Assembly (NCBI RefSeq): GCF_036541405.1 | Contig: NZ_JAZHFS010000008.1 | Location: forward strand, 62,001 to 126,000 | Direction of reading: 5' to 3' | Source of the DNA: Clostridium_AD frigoriphilum | GTDB lineage: Bacteria; Bacillota; Clostridia; Clostridiales; Clostridiaceae | Length of the DNA: 64,000 nt | In this document: one piece after another, positions 18,120 through 27,388 of the stretch | How positions within the stretch are numbered: position 1 is the first letter of the stretch | Layout of the letters: every line of letters begins with the position of its first letter | Position numbers and translations under genes: made by a program | The notes under the pieces: generated by a model | The model's database searches: none | What the model was told of the DNA's origin: nothing | Seen by the model: only the letters and a program-made list of their open reading frames with translations

Positions 18120-18476
18120 ATGGAATACTTTCAAAAGGCTAACGATATTTACAATACTAAAGATTATAATAGAGCAATATCTCTATATAAGAAAGCTGCT
18201 GAGATGAAAGATAATGAGGCTGGCGCGCTTTATAATAGTGCAGTATGTTTTATTCACTTAAAAAAATATGAAGATGCAATCCCTTTATTCCATGCTGCTA
18301 TATCACTGCGCCGTGAAAGCAAATACTTTTTCAACTTAGCTTACTGTTATGCGATGTGTTTTAACAAACCAAAAGCATTATATTATTTCAATACCGCTTG
18401 GTCACTAAATAATGATGATGAAGATTGTGAAAAGGCTATTAATTTATTATTAAAAAGTTATAAAAAAACCCCCTAA
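18120..18476 (+). CDS. Small tetratricopeptide-repeat protein
   Basis: 118 residues made of about three TPR units, visible as FQKANDIYNTKDYNRAISLY, ALYNSAVCFIHLKKYEDAI and YFFNLAYCYAMCFNKPKALY. These helical pairs form a protein-binding surface. There is no catalytic domain, signal peptide or membrane segment, so it is a cytoplasmic scaffold with unknown partner. AAGGAGGG lies 6 nt before the ATG. Single gene between hairpins. Confidence 0.8.
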   Translation: MEYFQKANDIYNTKDYNRAISLYKKAAEMKDNEAGALYNSAVCFIHLKKYEDAIPLFHAAISLRRESKYFFNLAYCYAMCFNKPKALYYFNTAWSLNNDDEDCEKAINLLLKSYKKTP

Positions 18477-18490
18477 TTTCAGAGAAAACT

Positions 18491-18513
18491 CCCTGATTTC
18501 AGGGTTTTTTTTT
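18491..18513 (+). terminator. Terminator of the TPR gene, shared by convergent transcription
   Basis: Short GC-rich hairpin CCCTGA-TT-TCAGGG followed by nine T. An adjacent imperfect copy of the same motif (ccccctaatttcag) gives a minus-strand hairpin with a T run for the convergent transglutaminase gene, so termination is probably bidirectional. Confidence 0.8.
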
Positions 18514-19681
18514 ACCACTCTCCAGCTATGCTCTCTTGCTTATGATCTATAGTAAATCTCTTAGTATCAAAATAGTCTCCTCCTATTAAAAATGTAGGAT
18601 CTACATTAATCCATTTATTCTCTCCTGCTATATATACTTGATTCCAAGCATGACTGACCCAATTACTTCCATTAAAGCCTTGACCAGTTATAATTCTAAC
18701 CTTTATATTGTTAGCTCTGCACATAGCGACGTATAGACATGCATAATCGAAACATATCCCACTTTTAGAATTAAAAGTTGGAATGGCCCCCGATGTCATT
18801 TGTGTATCATTATTTAATACTCTATTTGCTTTTTCATCGCTATAAACTATTTCACTACCTACCCATTTATATATAGCCCTCGCTTTATCCTTTGTTCCAC
18901 TTTTACTTTGAACCAAGTTAATTGCGAACTTGTTTATCTCATCATTAGACTTAACTCCTTGCTCTAGTGTAATACCATTGTAATAAATTATGCCCTTATG
19001 CTTGTTGTTTTGTACATTAGTCTCAGATGTAGAAGGATCTTTCACAACTATGGTAAAGGAATTATTAACAATATTAGGAAGTTTTTTCGCAAGTTTCGAA
19101 TTAGTAAGAGGAATGACTACTTCCTTTGATATATAATTATATGCTTGTGATTCTTCCAGATATTTATTGTATGTATCCGCTACATTGAGAAGTGACATAA
19201 AATTCAATACAAAAGTAATAACAATTACATAAGAAATTGCCTTAGGAACTTGAAATATTGCACCAACAATTCTATTAAATAAAATACTCTTTTTCTTTAG
19301 CTTATTCTCTATAGTATCAAATAAAGGATAAATAGTAATATGAGCAATAATATTAACAACAAAAGTTATGATGCTGTAAATTATCATTATCAAAAGTGGC
19401 ATAAGTAATATATAAATTACCAATGGATTACTATTAATAAATTCTATAGCCTTTGGCGGTATATTTTTATATATATTTGCATAAATACCTTCATCATGTT
19501 GAATAAATATTTTTTTAGTGTAATAAATACCTAGACACAAAGAAAACAAAAAAGAGAAGCTTTGAAACACGCCTTCAATAGATCCTTTTAAATATTCCGA
19601 TGAAAACTTAGATATAAAACCTCTAATTATTGGGTATATAAATAATAATAGCAAAATCATACTTACGGGTTGCCTAAACAA
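18512..19681 (-). CDS. Membrane protein with extracellular transglutaminase-like domain
   Basis: N-terminal 170 residues hold about four membrane helices (for example PVSMILLLLFIYPIIRGFI and YVIVITFVLNFMSLL) with a CvpA-like arrangement. A C-terminal papain-fold transglutaminase core follows. Catalytic triad candidates are Cys in SGICFDYACLYVAMCRA, His in WVSHAWNQVYI and Asp in WINVDPTF. The usual pre-core element IYKWVGSEIVY is present. Such proteins may process or cross-link wall or surface proteins; the substrate is unknown. I set the TTG at 19681 as start because AGGTG lies 6 nt upstream; the GTG at 19690 overlaps that site. Confidence 0.8.
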   Translation of the reverse strand: MFRQPVSMILLLLFIYPIIRGFISKFSSEYLKGSIEGVFQSFSFLFSLCLGIYYTKKIFIQHDEGIYANIYKNIPPKAIEFINSNPLVIYILLMPLLIMIIYSIITFVVNIIAHITIYPLFDTIENKLKKKSILFNRIVGAIFQVPKAISYVIVITFVLNFMSLLNVADTYNKYLEESQAYNYISKEVVIPLTNSKLAKKLPNIVNNSFTIVVKDPSTSETNVQNNKHKGIIYYNGITLEQGVKSNDEINKFAINLVQSKSGTKDKARAIYKWVGSEIVYSDEKANRVLNNDTQMTSGAIPTFNSKSGICFDYACLYVAMCRANNIKVRIITGQGFNGSNWVSHAWNQVYIAGENKWINVDPTFLIGGDYFDTKRFTIDHKQESIAGEW

Positions 19682-19773
19682 TACTATCACCTGCTTTAAT
19701 TCGTATCATCTTTTTCCTCCGACTTATTATATTTTGAGGATGAGATAAACTAAAGTTATAATTCACCTCATAT

Positions 19774-20649
19774 CTATTCATCTTCCACACCGTTAATCAA
19801 ATTTCTTAATACTTTTTTGATTTGTTCCCACCTAAAACCACGCCTTAAAAGATAATCGTAAAGCCTTTTGTATATTTTTCTCTTATCAGTCTCTGACTTA
19901 ATTAATATATTGTACCTTTTACTAGCTAGTTCATACAATTTATTATAATCTTGCGCGGATGTATCTTCATAGTTCTCACCTTTGGACAAAGGTATCCCTT
20001 CTACAAGGTCATCATCCTTGTCATCACTCGCGATTTCATCCATAACTTTTCTGATTAGTTCGTAATCATATCCACTACGGGCTAAATAATCTGATGTTTT
20101 TTTGTATAGTTTTTGGTGGTCTTTTTCACTCTTAGCTAATGTTACAATCTTTTTATTTGCTAACTTCAAAGCTGTTTCCATTAGCTGTTCACTAGTTATT
20201 TTATTAAGTTCTTCATTAATCAATTCTTTTGGTAGAAATTTTTTTAATAAGGCAAATTTAATCTTATTTTTACCACAAGATCTAATTTTCTCTTTTATAT
20301 ATAACTTAATAAATAGACTATCATCAATAAAATCATACTGCCTTAAAAAGTCCATTACCCGTTCTATGGTTTTAACATCAAATTCTTTCATCGTTAATTT
20401 ATCTATTACTTGCTTTGTTGACTTAAAACTTCTTTCTAAAAAGTGAAGTGCACAAGTTTTTCCTTTTATATAATTATCTTCATTAACTATATTTTCAAGG
20501 CTCTTCTTGTCCATGTCTCTACCCTTACTTATATTATGAATATAAACAAGCTGAGCATCACATGCAAAAGCATACTCCCCATCCATATAGATGTTAACTC
20601 TAGCCTTGTTCTTCTTTTGGAATTCAATTTTTGTAATAAGACTACTCAA
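19774..20649 (-). CDS. recX: Regulatory protein RecX
   Basis: Modulator of RecA that binds the RecA filament and inhibits recombinase and coprotease activity. RecX-type helical repeats are visible: CALHFLERSFKSTKQVIDKL, VMDFLRQYDFIDDSLFIKLYI and a second set near LYDYLLRRGFRWEQIKKVL at the C-terminus. The 291-residue length suits the longer Firmicutes form with extra three-helix modules. The TTG start at 20649 lies 2 nt after the M16 peptidase stop, and its AGAGAGG site is inside the end of that gene, so the two are co-translated. recA itself is not in the window. Confidence 0.88.
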   Translation of the reverse strand: MSSLITKIEFQKKNKARVNIYMDGEYAFACDAQLVYIHNISKGRDMDKKSLENIVNEDNYIKGKTCALHFLERSFKSTKQVIDKLTMKEFDVKTIERVMDFLRQYDFIDDSLFIKLYIKEKIRSCGKNKIKFALLKKFLPKELINEELNKITSEQLMETALKLANKKIVTLAKSEKDHQKLYKKTSDYLARSGYDYELIRKVMDEIASDDKDDDLVEGIPLSKGENYEDTSAQDYNKLYELASKRYNILIKSETDKRKIYKRLYDYLLRRGFRWEQIKKVLRNLINGVEDE

Positions 20650-20651
20650 TA

Positions 20652-21905
20652 TTAGCCTCTCTTTTCTGGCAAAAATATGTGAATAGTTGGTTTTTGTAAT
20701 ACTTTTCTAGAAACATTATATAAATCCTCACTTTTAATATTTCCCATATTTTTCATATCGTCAGTAAATTGATATATATCTTCATTATCCATAGCCTGAT
20801 GAAGTACATAATTCGAAAGATCCGTAGAATCCTCAAGTGTTGATGCAATGGCAGTTTTCATTATTTTTTTCATTAAAGATATTGTATTATCATCAAAAAT
20901 TATTTTCTCAGTTTCGATGTCTTTAATTACAGTATCAATTACATTGATTGCCTCATCAACATTTTTTTCTGATACCGAGGTATAAATATAAAGTGTTTTA
21001 ACATTATTGGAAGTATCTAAATGAGTATAAACATCATAAGACAATCCTCTTTTCTCGCGAAGTTCTCTAAATAATATGGAATTAGAACTTTCACCAAACT
21101 TAAAATTTAATATTCTAAGTGCTAGTTCCTCGTCTTTAGATAATCCATTAAATGTATACAAATAAAGTATTGTACTTTGCTCAATTTCTTTTTTATATGA
21201 TATTTTTTTTATAAATTGTTGTTTTTCAGTCACTATTTTTTTCTTTTCAAATTTGTTCTTAGTCCATTTACCAAAACACTTACTTACAATATTTATTATG
21301 TCCTCATGTTCAAATGGGGATACAATAGATATAAAAGAATTGTTCGGCAAATAATATTTATTATAAAACTTAACAAGTTGCTCCCTGGTAACATTTTTTA
21401 TAATATCTTCATTTCCAATAGTATCTTCCCTAAGCGGACTATATTTAAACGCAATTTCATTAACTTTTTGAAAACTTAAGTCTTCAATGTCATCATTAAT
21501 TGTTCTAATTTCAGATAATATAACGCCTCGTTCCTTTTCAATCTCACCAATTGGAAAAGTAGAGTTTAAAAGCATATCCCCCATGAGTGTTATAGCATTC
21601 TCTAATTCCTCATTTAAAATCGTAGCACTATATACTGTAGAATTAAAATCAGTATAAGCATTATATTCTCCACCTAAATTTTCTAAATCACTGTTTAGCT
21701 TCTCATTTGTTCTAACCTGCGTACCTTTGAACAGCATATGTTCAATAAAGTGCGCTATTCCTTTTTCATCTTTTTCTTCAAAAAGCGAACCTATATTTAC
21801 TCCAGCATGAACTGCTGATATTTGACTGTCCTTTTTAATAGTAATAAGTTTTATACCATTGATTAGCTCTGTTTGTTTTGTGTTGAAAATTTCTTTAATC
21901 ATCAT
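20652..21905 (-). CDS. M16-family zinc metallopeptidase (insulinase-like processing peptidase)
   Basis: Cytoplasmic M16B-type peptidase. The inverted zinc motif HFIEH is at residues 52-56 and the downstream Glu ligand is in the EIEKERGVILSEI segment. The C-terminal inactive half has the FRELREKRGLSYDVY stretch typical of the family. At 417 residues it is the single-subunit size that dimerises. AAGGAG precedes the two Met codons. Upstream of recX in a two-gene unit; no known functional link between them. Substrates are probably small peptides. Confidence 0.88.
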   Translation of the reverse strand: MMIKEIFNTKQTELINGIKLITIKKDSQISAVHAGVNIGSLFEEKDEKGIAHFIEHMLFKGTQVRTNEKLNSDLENLGGEYNAYTDFNSTVYSATILNEELENAITLMGDMLLNSTFPIGEIEKERGVILSEIRTINDDIEDLSFQKVNEIAFKYSPLREDTIGNEDIIKNVTREQLVKFYNKYYLPNNSFISIVSPFEHEDIINIVSKCFGKWTKNKFEKKKIVTEKQQFIKKISYKKEIEQSTILYLYTFNGLSKDEELALRILNFKFGESSNSILFRELREKRGLSYDVYTHLDTSNNVKTLYIYTSVSEKNVDEAINVIDTVIKDIETEKIIFDDNTISLMKKIMKTAIASTLEDSTDLSNYVLHQAMDNEDIYQFTDDMKNMGNIKSEDLYNVSRKVLQKPTIHIFLPEKRG

Positions 21906-22171
21906 ATTCTCCTTTAACCGAAAACTATATTATTAATTATCATCTTAAAATACAATATTAATACATTCAAGAGGTAATTTACACCTTAACTTTCAAAATA
22001 ATTTACTTACATTTAAGTAAAACGTATATGTTGTTTAACTATATCATACTTTTAACTACTTTAAACTATATTCTTAACCAATTTAGAGCACATTTTTTTG
22101 TGAATTATAGCAAAAGCTATTGACTAATTAGGATTTATATACTAGAATTAAAGTTCGAGTCAAATACTCAT

Positions 22172-22214
22172 AGACAGTTCGCAACCATCCTGTCTTAAAC
22201 TAAAACTATGGAGG
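22172..22214 (+). promoter_or_regulatory. PreQ1-I riboswitch controlling queT
   Basis: The segment forms stem AGACAG/TGTCT with a loop TTCGCAACCATCC, then an A-rich tail TTAAACTAAAACTATGG. Loop CCAT is complementary to tail ATGG, which directly abuts the GGAGG Shine-Dalgarno at 22210-22214. This is the architecture of translational class I preQ1 aptamers: ligand binding stabilises the pseudoknot and hides the ribosome binding site. The downstream queuosine-precursor transporter fits exactly. Confidence 0.87.
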
Positions 22215-22221
22215 CACAAAA

Positions 22222-22746
22222 TTGAATATTAAATTAAATGAAGGAACTATGTCTGTAAAAATAAGAAAAATCGTTTTTGCAGCAATGGTGGCTGCTATTT
22301 ATGCGGCTTTAACTCTAAGCTTATCGTTTTTCAGCTTTGGAGTTATTCAATATCGCGTAGCTGAAGGGCTTACTATCCTACCTTACTTCGCATCCTTTTC
22401 TATTCCAGGATTGCTAATAGGTTGTATAGTTTCTAATATTATAAGTCCACTAGGTATTATGGATATGGTTTTCGGTTCCCTTGCAACACTTATATCCGCA
22501 ATTTTAACTTACTATATTGGTAAGAGCAAACTAAAGTTTAAAAAAATACTTGCTCCATTACCAGCTGTGCTAGTAAATGCCTTTGTTATAGGCATACTGT
22601 TAAAGCTTTTATATGTCAAGGACATGCCCCTTTTACTTTGTATGCTGCAAGTTGCATGGGGAGAATTAGTCTGCTGTTATGGAATTGGATTACCTCTTAT
22701 TTATATTATTGAAAAGAACTCAATTTTGAGGAGTTTTTTAAAGTAA
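22222..22746 (+). CDS. queT: Queuosine precursor ECF transporter S component QueT
   Basis: Membrane substrate-capture subunit for uptake of a queuosine precursor (preQ0/preQ1 class), working with a shared ECF energising module. QueT signature features are VAAIYAALTLSLSFFSFGVI with QYRVAEGLTILPYF, SPLGIMDMVFGSLATL and a C-terminal GELVCCYGIGLPL. The 174 residues contain about five to six helices. TTG start at 22222 chosen because GGAGG lies 7 nt upstream. Control by the preQ1-I riboswitch in the leader supports the assignment. Confidence 0.93.
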   Translation: MNIKLNEGTMSVKIRKIVFAAMVAAIYAALTLSLSFFSFGVIQYRVAEGLTILPYFASFSIPGLLIGCIVSNIISPLGIMDMVFGSLATLISAILTYYIGKSKLKFKKILAPLPAVLVNAFVIGILLKLLYVKDMPLLLCMLQVAWGELVCCYGIGLPLIYIIEKNSILRSFLK

Positions 22747-22860
22747 TAATGAAAAGCAATTTAATTTTGTTTTTTTAGTTTAATATTTATTGTTTTGTAT
22801 AGAAAATTGTAATAATAGATGTATTTGATACTTTATGAGAAGAAAGAGGAATTTTAATTA

Positions 22861-24432
22861 ATGGAAAAAATTAAATTTGATGAATTAGGACTAAACGAAT
22901 CTGTACTACACGCTATACAGGATTTAAAATTTGAATACCCATCTGATATCCAAGAAAAAGCTATTCCAGTAGTACTTGCTGGCTTTGATATCATAGGTCA
23001 GGCTCAAACAGGAACTGGTAAAACATTAGCATTTGGTGCACCCATTTTAAGTAGAATGGAAAAATCAAATGGTAAAGTTCAAGCAATAATAATGTCTCCA
23101 ACAAGAGAACTTGCTGTTCAAGTTGCTGAAGAACTTTCTCGAATTGCAAAACATGAAAGAATTAAGATATTACCAATCTATGGTGGTCAATCTATCGATA
23201 GACAAATATCCGCTCTAAAAAGAGGAGTAGATATTGTAGTTGGAACTCCAGGAAGATTACTAGACCATATTAGAAAAGGCACTTTAAAACTTGCAAATGC
23301 TAAGTTTCTTGTTTTAGATGAAGCTGACGAAATGTTAAACATGGGCTTTATTGAAGATATTGAAAGTATTATAAGTAATTTAAGTTCAGATAGACAGACT
23401 TTACTTTTCTCAGCTACTATGCCAAGAGCTATTAAAATATTGTCAAAGAAATATATGCATCCAGAAACAAAAATTATTGCTATAGAAAAGAAATCTTTAA
23501 CAGTTTCTACTATAAAGCAATTTTATTATGAAGTAAATAATAAAAACAAATTTGAATCATTATGTAGAATTCTTGATGTTGATGCTCCTAAAACTTGTAT
23601 ACTATTCTGTAAAACTAAAAAAGGTGTAGATGAGTTAGTTGATGCATTACAACCTAGAGGTTATACTGTAGAAGGTATGCACGGAGACATGAAACAAAGC
23701 CAAAGAATGAACACTCTTAAGAAATTCAAAGAAGGTAATTTAAACTTCTTAATTGCAACTGATGTAGCTGCAAGAGGAATCGATGTTGAGGATGTTACTC
23801 ATGTAATAAATTATGATTTACCACAAGATAGCGAATCATATATACATAGAATTGGTAGAACTGGTAGAGCAGGTAAAGAAGGTACAGCATATAATCTTAT
23901 AACAAGACGTGAATTATCAGCTATAAGACAAATTGAACGTGATACTAAAAGTGTAATTAACAAAAAAACTGTACCTACTATAACAGATATTTTTGCTGCT
24001 AAATCAGATACTATTATAGATCAAATAAAATTAGTTCTAAAAGAAAATTTGTATGAAAACTTTCTTCCACTAGGACAAAATCTTATTTCAGAATTTGGTG
24101 ATGAAGATGTAGCTGCTTCTTTAATAAAAATTATTTTTGATAAAGAAGTTAACTATAACTATGCAGATGATTCTACAACAACAACATCTGATACTGTTAG
24201 ACTATTCTTATCTATAGGAAGAATGGATGAAGTTATGACTAAGGATATTATCGCTTTCTTATGTGAAACTGCTAATATTAACAAAACTGAACTTGGCCGT
24301 ATTGACATCTTAGATAAATTTTCTTTCTTAGATGTACCTTCAAACTTAGTTGATGCTATTTTAAATAATAGTTCAGGTAAGAGATTAAATAGCAGAAAAG
24401 TAAATATTGAAGTTGCTAAATCTAGAAGATAA
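22861..24432 (+). CDS. DEAD-box ATP-dependent RNA helicase with DbpA-type RNA-binding tail
   Basis: ATP-dependent RNA remodeller, probably in ribosome assembly or cold-shock RNA unwinding. Motifs in order: Q motif FEYPSDIQEKAIP, AQTGTGKT (I), PTRELAVQ (Ia), TPGRLLDH (Ib), VLDEADEML (II), FSATMP (III), FCKTKKGVDELV (IV), TDVAARGID (V) and HRIGRTGRAG (VI). The C-terminal 80 residues (VRLFLSIGRMDEVMTKDIIA to VNIEVAKSRR) form a DbpA-like RRM, as in CshA/YxiN relatives. 523 residues. GAGG precedes the ATG. Single gene with a strong terminator. Confidence 0.92.
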   Translation: MEKIKFDELGLNESVLHAIQDLKFEYPSDIQEKAIPVVLAGFDIIGQAQTGTGKTLAFGAPILSRMEKSNGKVQAIIMSPTRELAVQVAEELSRIAKHERIKILPIYGGQSIDRQISALKRGVDIVVGTPGRLLDHIRKGTLKLANAKFLVLDEADEMLNMGFIEDIESIISNLSSDRQTLLFSATMPRAIKILSKKYMHPETKIIAIEKKSLTVSTIKQFYYEVNNKNKFESLCRILDVDAPKTCILFCKTKKGVDELVDALQPRGYTVEGMHGDMKQSQRMNTLKKFKEGNLNFLIATDVAARGIDVEDVTHVINYDLPQDSESYIHRIGRTGRAGKEGTAYNLITRRELSAIRQIERDTKSVINKKTVPTITDIFAAKSDTIIDQIKLVLKENLYENFLPLGQNLISEFGDEDVAASLIKIIFDKEVNYNYADDSTTTTSDTVRLFLSIGRMDEVMTKDIIAFLCETANINKTELGRIDILDKFSFLDVPSNLVDAILNNSSGKRLNSRKVNIEVAKSRR

Positions 24433-24436
24433 TTCT

Positions 24437-24483
24437 AACAAAACAAAAAGAGTACCTATTATGGGTACTCTTTTTGTTTTGTT
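24437..24483 (+). terminator. Terminator of the helicase gene
   Basis: Perfect 20-bp stem ending AGAGTACC/GGGTACTCT with a T5GTTTTG tail. The arms are A- and T-rich, so it can also act on the opposite strand. Confidence 0.9.
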
Positions 24484-24504
24484 AATTTTATACACAATAT
24501 TTTT

Positions 24505-24544
24505 ATATATTGTATGTTACCCCCCTCTCTAACATACAATATAT
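24505..24544 (+). promoter_or_regulatory. Leader hairpin with C-rich loop complementary to the following SD
   Basis: Perfect 15-bp stem atatattgtatgtta/taacatacaatatat with loop CCCCCCTCTC. The next bases are AAGGGG, the Shine-Dalgarno of a 27-codon ORF. Loop CCCCT and SD AGGGG can pair, which would occlude the ribosome site. Confidence 0.5.
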
Positions 24545-24558
24545 AAGGGGTGATAACT

Positions 24559-24642
24559 ATGAACAAATTCAAAAAACTACTTTTTACTTTAACCTATATC
24601 TTATTGATTGAGATATGTCTAATATATTTTATTTATAAATGA
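24559..24642 (+). CDS. Putative 27-residue single-helix membrane peptide
   Basis: Short ORF starting MNKFKKLLFTLTYILLIEIC and ending in LIYFIYK: three basic residues and then one hydrophobic helix, a typical bacterial small membrane protein. A good AAGGGGTGATAACT leader places GGGG 8 nt before the ATG. It follows a stable hairpin whose loop is complementary to that SD. Function unknown. Regulatory transporter- or stress-associated peptides have this shape, and a type I toxin is also possible. Coding status rests on the SD and composition only. Confidence 0.55.
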   Translation: MNKFKKLLFTLTYILLIEICLIYFIYK

Positions 24643-24660
24643 AAATATTAAAATCCTTAT

Positions 24661-25371
24661 TTACATTATTTCAGCTTTATAGATTTCCTCAAAAGCACAT
24701 AATTTTTGCACAATACCACTACTCTTAATATATCTTGGCGCTAAAATTGTATACATCGTTGTACTGTACTTTGAAGTTTCATTTTCATCTTCTTCATCAT
24801 CAATCACAAATTCTATATTCTTAACCTTTATGCTAACACTGTCAAAATATTTTTCTAACTTTTCCACCATGTCTTTTTTATTAACATATTGAATTTCCAA
24901 TTTTAGAACATTAGTATTTTTAAAAAGCTTAGTTTCGAAAGTCTTAAGAAATACTAATACTATAAAAACACATACAGTTGATAATATCGTTAAAGTATAA
25001 TACCCCAGTCCAATTGCAAGGCCTATACAAGCAACTGTCCATATGCTTGCTGCCGTAGTAAGTCCTTTTATTGATCCCTTATCATGTATAATAGTACCTG
25101 CCCCTAAAAAGCCTACCCCTGTTATAACTTGTGCTCCCAGTCTTCCAATATCTACTTTCATAGCCGATTGGAGCTCTGGATGTTGCAAAATCATATTCGT
25201 TGTTTCTTGAATAGAGTATAATTGTATCATTGAAGTAATTGCCGCACCTAGACATACTAATATATGTGTTCTAAACCCAGCTGGTCTATTTTTAAACTCT
25301 CTCTCATACCCAATTAAACCACCGACTAAAACTGCAAGCGCAAGCCTTATTGCTACTTGATATACTAACAT
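24661..25371 (-). CDS. MgtC/SapB family membrane protein
   Basis: Family linked to Mg2+ homeostasis, acid tolerance and, in pathogens, ATP synthase control; the biochemical role in clostridia is unclear. Signature GGLIGYEREFKNRPAGFRTHILVCLGAA covers the first helices. It continues with ADIGRLGAQVITGVGFLGAGTI and KGLTTAASIWTVACIGLAIG. A soluble ACT-like C-terminal domain (about residues 150-236) follows. 236 residues, ATG with GGGGGTAGGT upstream. Convergent with the preceding small ORF. Confidence 0.9.
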   Translation of the reverse strand: MLVYQVAIRLALAVLVGGLIGYEREFKNRPAGFRTHILVCLGAAITSMIQLYSIQETTNMILQHPELQSAMKVDIGRLGAQVITGVGFLGAGTIIHDKGSIKGLTTAASIWTVACIGLAIGLGYYTLTILSTVCVFIVLVFLKTFETKLFKNTNVLKLEIQYVNKKDMVEKLEKYFDSVSIKVKNIEFVIDDEEDENETSKYSTTMYTILAPRYIKSSGIVQKLCAFEEIYKAEIM

Positions 25372-25408
25372 GTACCTACCCCCATAAATCCATTGATAAC
25401 ATTATAAT

Positions 25409-25930
25409 TCAACTCAAATATTTTAATTCAATACGATTTGATTTTAACCACTCTATAACAAATTCATTTATACAATGGTCCTCATATTTATAATACTCAT
25501 CTGTAGTGCATTCATCGTCTTCGCATCCATCAATTGTATTTTGTTTATCCATTAGAATATGTTTAAATTTTTTTGTAGGCTCATTGCTTTTTAATGCCTC
25601 CGTTAATTCTAATTTCAAATCAGAATTACTGATTTTAGTTTTAACATATTCCTTCATAGCTTTTATATAAAAATCCTCATCTATTAGTGGAGTAATTAAA
25701 TACCTATTTGCCTTATCCTCATTAATAAGTATTGCAACACTAACAAATTCTTTTAACCAATTATCAAAGGTATTTTCCTCTAATGTCCCATTTTCTAACG
25801 CTAAACTTACTTCTGTGGGAATATATATAACCTCACCAGTAACCGAATCTAGATAACTTTTCCCTAAATTATCATCAACATGCGAAATTGTTTCTATAAG
25901 TGCTTCCATATCAACCGCAACGTAATTCAA
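25409..25930 (-). CDS. UPF0158 family protein
   Basis: Cytoplasmic acidic protein of unknown function. The UPF0158 pattern is visible as SYLDSVTGEVIYIPTE near the start, then a region of the RYLITPLIDEDFYIKAMKEYV type, KKFKHIL and a C-terminal EFVIEWLKSNRIEL. The Asp/Glu-rich insertion DGCEDDECTTDEYYKYED contains two Cys. The TTG start at 25930 is preceded by GAGGAGG. Not obviously in an operon with MgtC. Confidence 0.75.
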   Translation of the reverse strand: MNYVAVDMEALIETISHVDDNLGKSYLDSVTGEVIYIPTEVSLALENGTLEENTFDNWLKEFVSVAILINEDKANRYLITPLIDEDFYIKAMKEYVKTKISNSDLKLELTEALKSNEPTKKFKHILMDKQNTIDGCEDDECTTDEYYKYEDHCINEFVIEWLKSNRIELKYLS

Positions 25931-26016
25931 AACTTTTCCTCCTCGAATTGTACAATAATTATTTAATGTTTACAATAAAAAGCCAATAAACCCAAATGGT
26001 CTATTGGCCTATTTAC

Positions 26017-26259
26017 TTATTCTTCAAATGTTGATTCATATTCTTCTAATACTTTTGCGAATTCTTCCTCATCTTCTACTGCAATATATTGTTCTTTATC
26101 GTCTACTAATTCTATTTTATAGACGAAAGCATCATCTTCTTCTCCTACTGGAGCGAGCAGTGCATATTTATTTTCATCTAATTCAATAATTTCAATTATT
26201 TCAAAATCAACCTTTTCTCCATCTTCATCTAGCATTGTAATAACTTTATTTTCTTCCAT
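26017..26259 (-). CDS. DUF1292 protein (YrzB family)
   Basis: 80-residue acidic cytoplasmic protein. The DUF1292 pattern is clear: ITMLDEDGEKVDFEIIEIIE, YALLAPVGEEDDAFVYKIEL and a terminal EEFAKVLEEYE. Start set at the ATG at 26259 because AAGGGGA lies 7 nt before it; the frame opening at 26289 would encode the SD. A second paralogue lies at 29722. Bacillus relatives sit in the yrzL-yrrK-yrzB operon; here it is alone. Function unknown. Confidence 0.88.
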   Translation of the reverse strand: MEENKVITMLDEDGEKVDFEIIEIIELDENKYALLAPVGEEDDAFVYKIELVDDKEQYIAVEDEEEFAKVLEEYESTFEE

Positions 26260-26344
26260 GACAATTCCCCTTTCAAACTTAATAAACACATTATACCGTT
26301 AACCTCGCCAACATGTCCATATAAAAATATAGATTTAAATTATT

Positions 26345-27334
26345 TTAATCACTATATCCATCCATTCCTCTAATAGATACTTCTCCTGATACAATATACT
26401 CAACATTGCCACTAGAATTCTCAACAACTAATTCACCTTTATCACTTATATCAATTGCTTTAGCTATCGTTACTTTCCCTCTATTTATTAATTGAATTTC
26501 TTTACCTATAAGTACAGAATTTTTTCTACATATCTCTAAAGTTTCTTTTATACTATCATTTTCTACAAAATCATTATATAACTCTTCAAATATATTTAAA
26601 ATGCTAGCAAGAAGTAGCTTCCTATCCATAAGTTTACCACTTTCAATCTTAATTGACGTAGCCACATCTTTTAAATCAGTTGTAATATCTTCTTTTTCTA
26701 GATTTACATTGATTCCAATTCCCATAACTAAGTAATTTACATGATCTATTTCTCCGCTCATTTCTGTTAATATACCACATACCTTTTTACTATTAAGAAT
26801 TATATCATTAGGCCATTTAATACTTGTTTTAACCCCCATTTCCATAATAGCTTTTTGAACAGCAGCTGCTCCAAGAAGAGTTATCTTTGATATATTTTCC
26901 GTAAGTATATCAGGTCTAAGTATAATTGACATCCATATACCCTTATACTTTGGTGATAAAAAATTTCGGCCTAGCCTTCCACGTCCTAATGTTTGTTCTT
27001 CGCTTATAATAACTGAGCCATGTTCTTGTCCCATTTCCGCAAGCTCTTTGGCCTTAGTGTTTGTCGACCCTATAGAATTACAGTAAATAATATTTTTGCC
27101 TATACACTCTGTATTTAGATGATTTTTAATTTCCTCAAAGGTTAGTATATCAGGTGATGAGATTATTCTATAACCCTTCCTTGAAATAGCTTCAACTTCG
27201 TAACCATCCTCTTTAATAACCTTTATATGTTTCCAAATAGCCGCACGACTGACTCCTAAAACCTCACTAATTTTTTGACCCGACACAAAATTATTTCCAC
27301 TGGCCTTAAGTAATTCAAGAATTTTTTCTTTCAT
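26345..27334 (-). CDS. birA: Bifunctional biotin-[acetyl-CoA-carboxylase] ligase and biotin repressor
   Basis: Makes biotinyl-5'-AMP, transfers biotin to carboxyl carrier proteins and represses biotin genes as the ligand-bound dimer. The N-terminal 60 residues are a winged helix (GQKISEVLGVSRAAIWKHIK). The catalytic domain has SIGSTNTKAKELA, the nucleotide loop GRGRLGRNF, KYKGIWMSIILRP and IKWPNDIILNSKKVCGIL. The C-terminal SH3-like domain ends in GEVSIRG. At 329 residues it is the full repressor-type BirA. No biotin synthesis gene is nearby. Confidence 0.95.
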   Translation of the reverse strand: MKEKILELLKASGNNFVSGQKISEVLGVSRAAIWKHIKVIKEDGYEVEAISRKGYRIISSPDILTFEEIKNHLNTECIGKNIIYCNSIGSTNTKAKELAEMGQEHGSVIISEEQTLGRGRLGRNFLSPKYKGIWMSIILRPDILTENISKITLLGAAAVQKAIMEMGVKTSIKWPNDIILNSKKVCGILTEMSGEIDHVNYLVMGIGINVNLEKEDITTDLKDVATSIKIESGKLMDRKLLLASILNIFEELYNDFVENDSIKETLEICRKNSVLIGKEIQLINRGKVTIAKAIDISDKGELVVENSSGNVEYIVSGEVSIRGMDGYSD

Positions 27335-27388
27335 AATATCAACACCTTTTTTATTTTGTAATATAGCTAGGAATGTGCTTTCAGTTTA

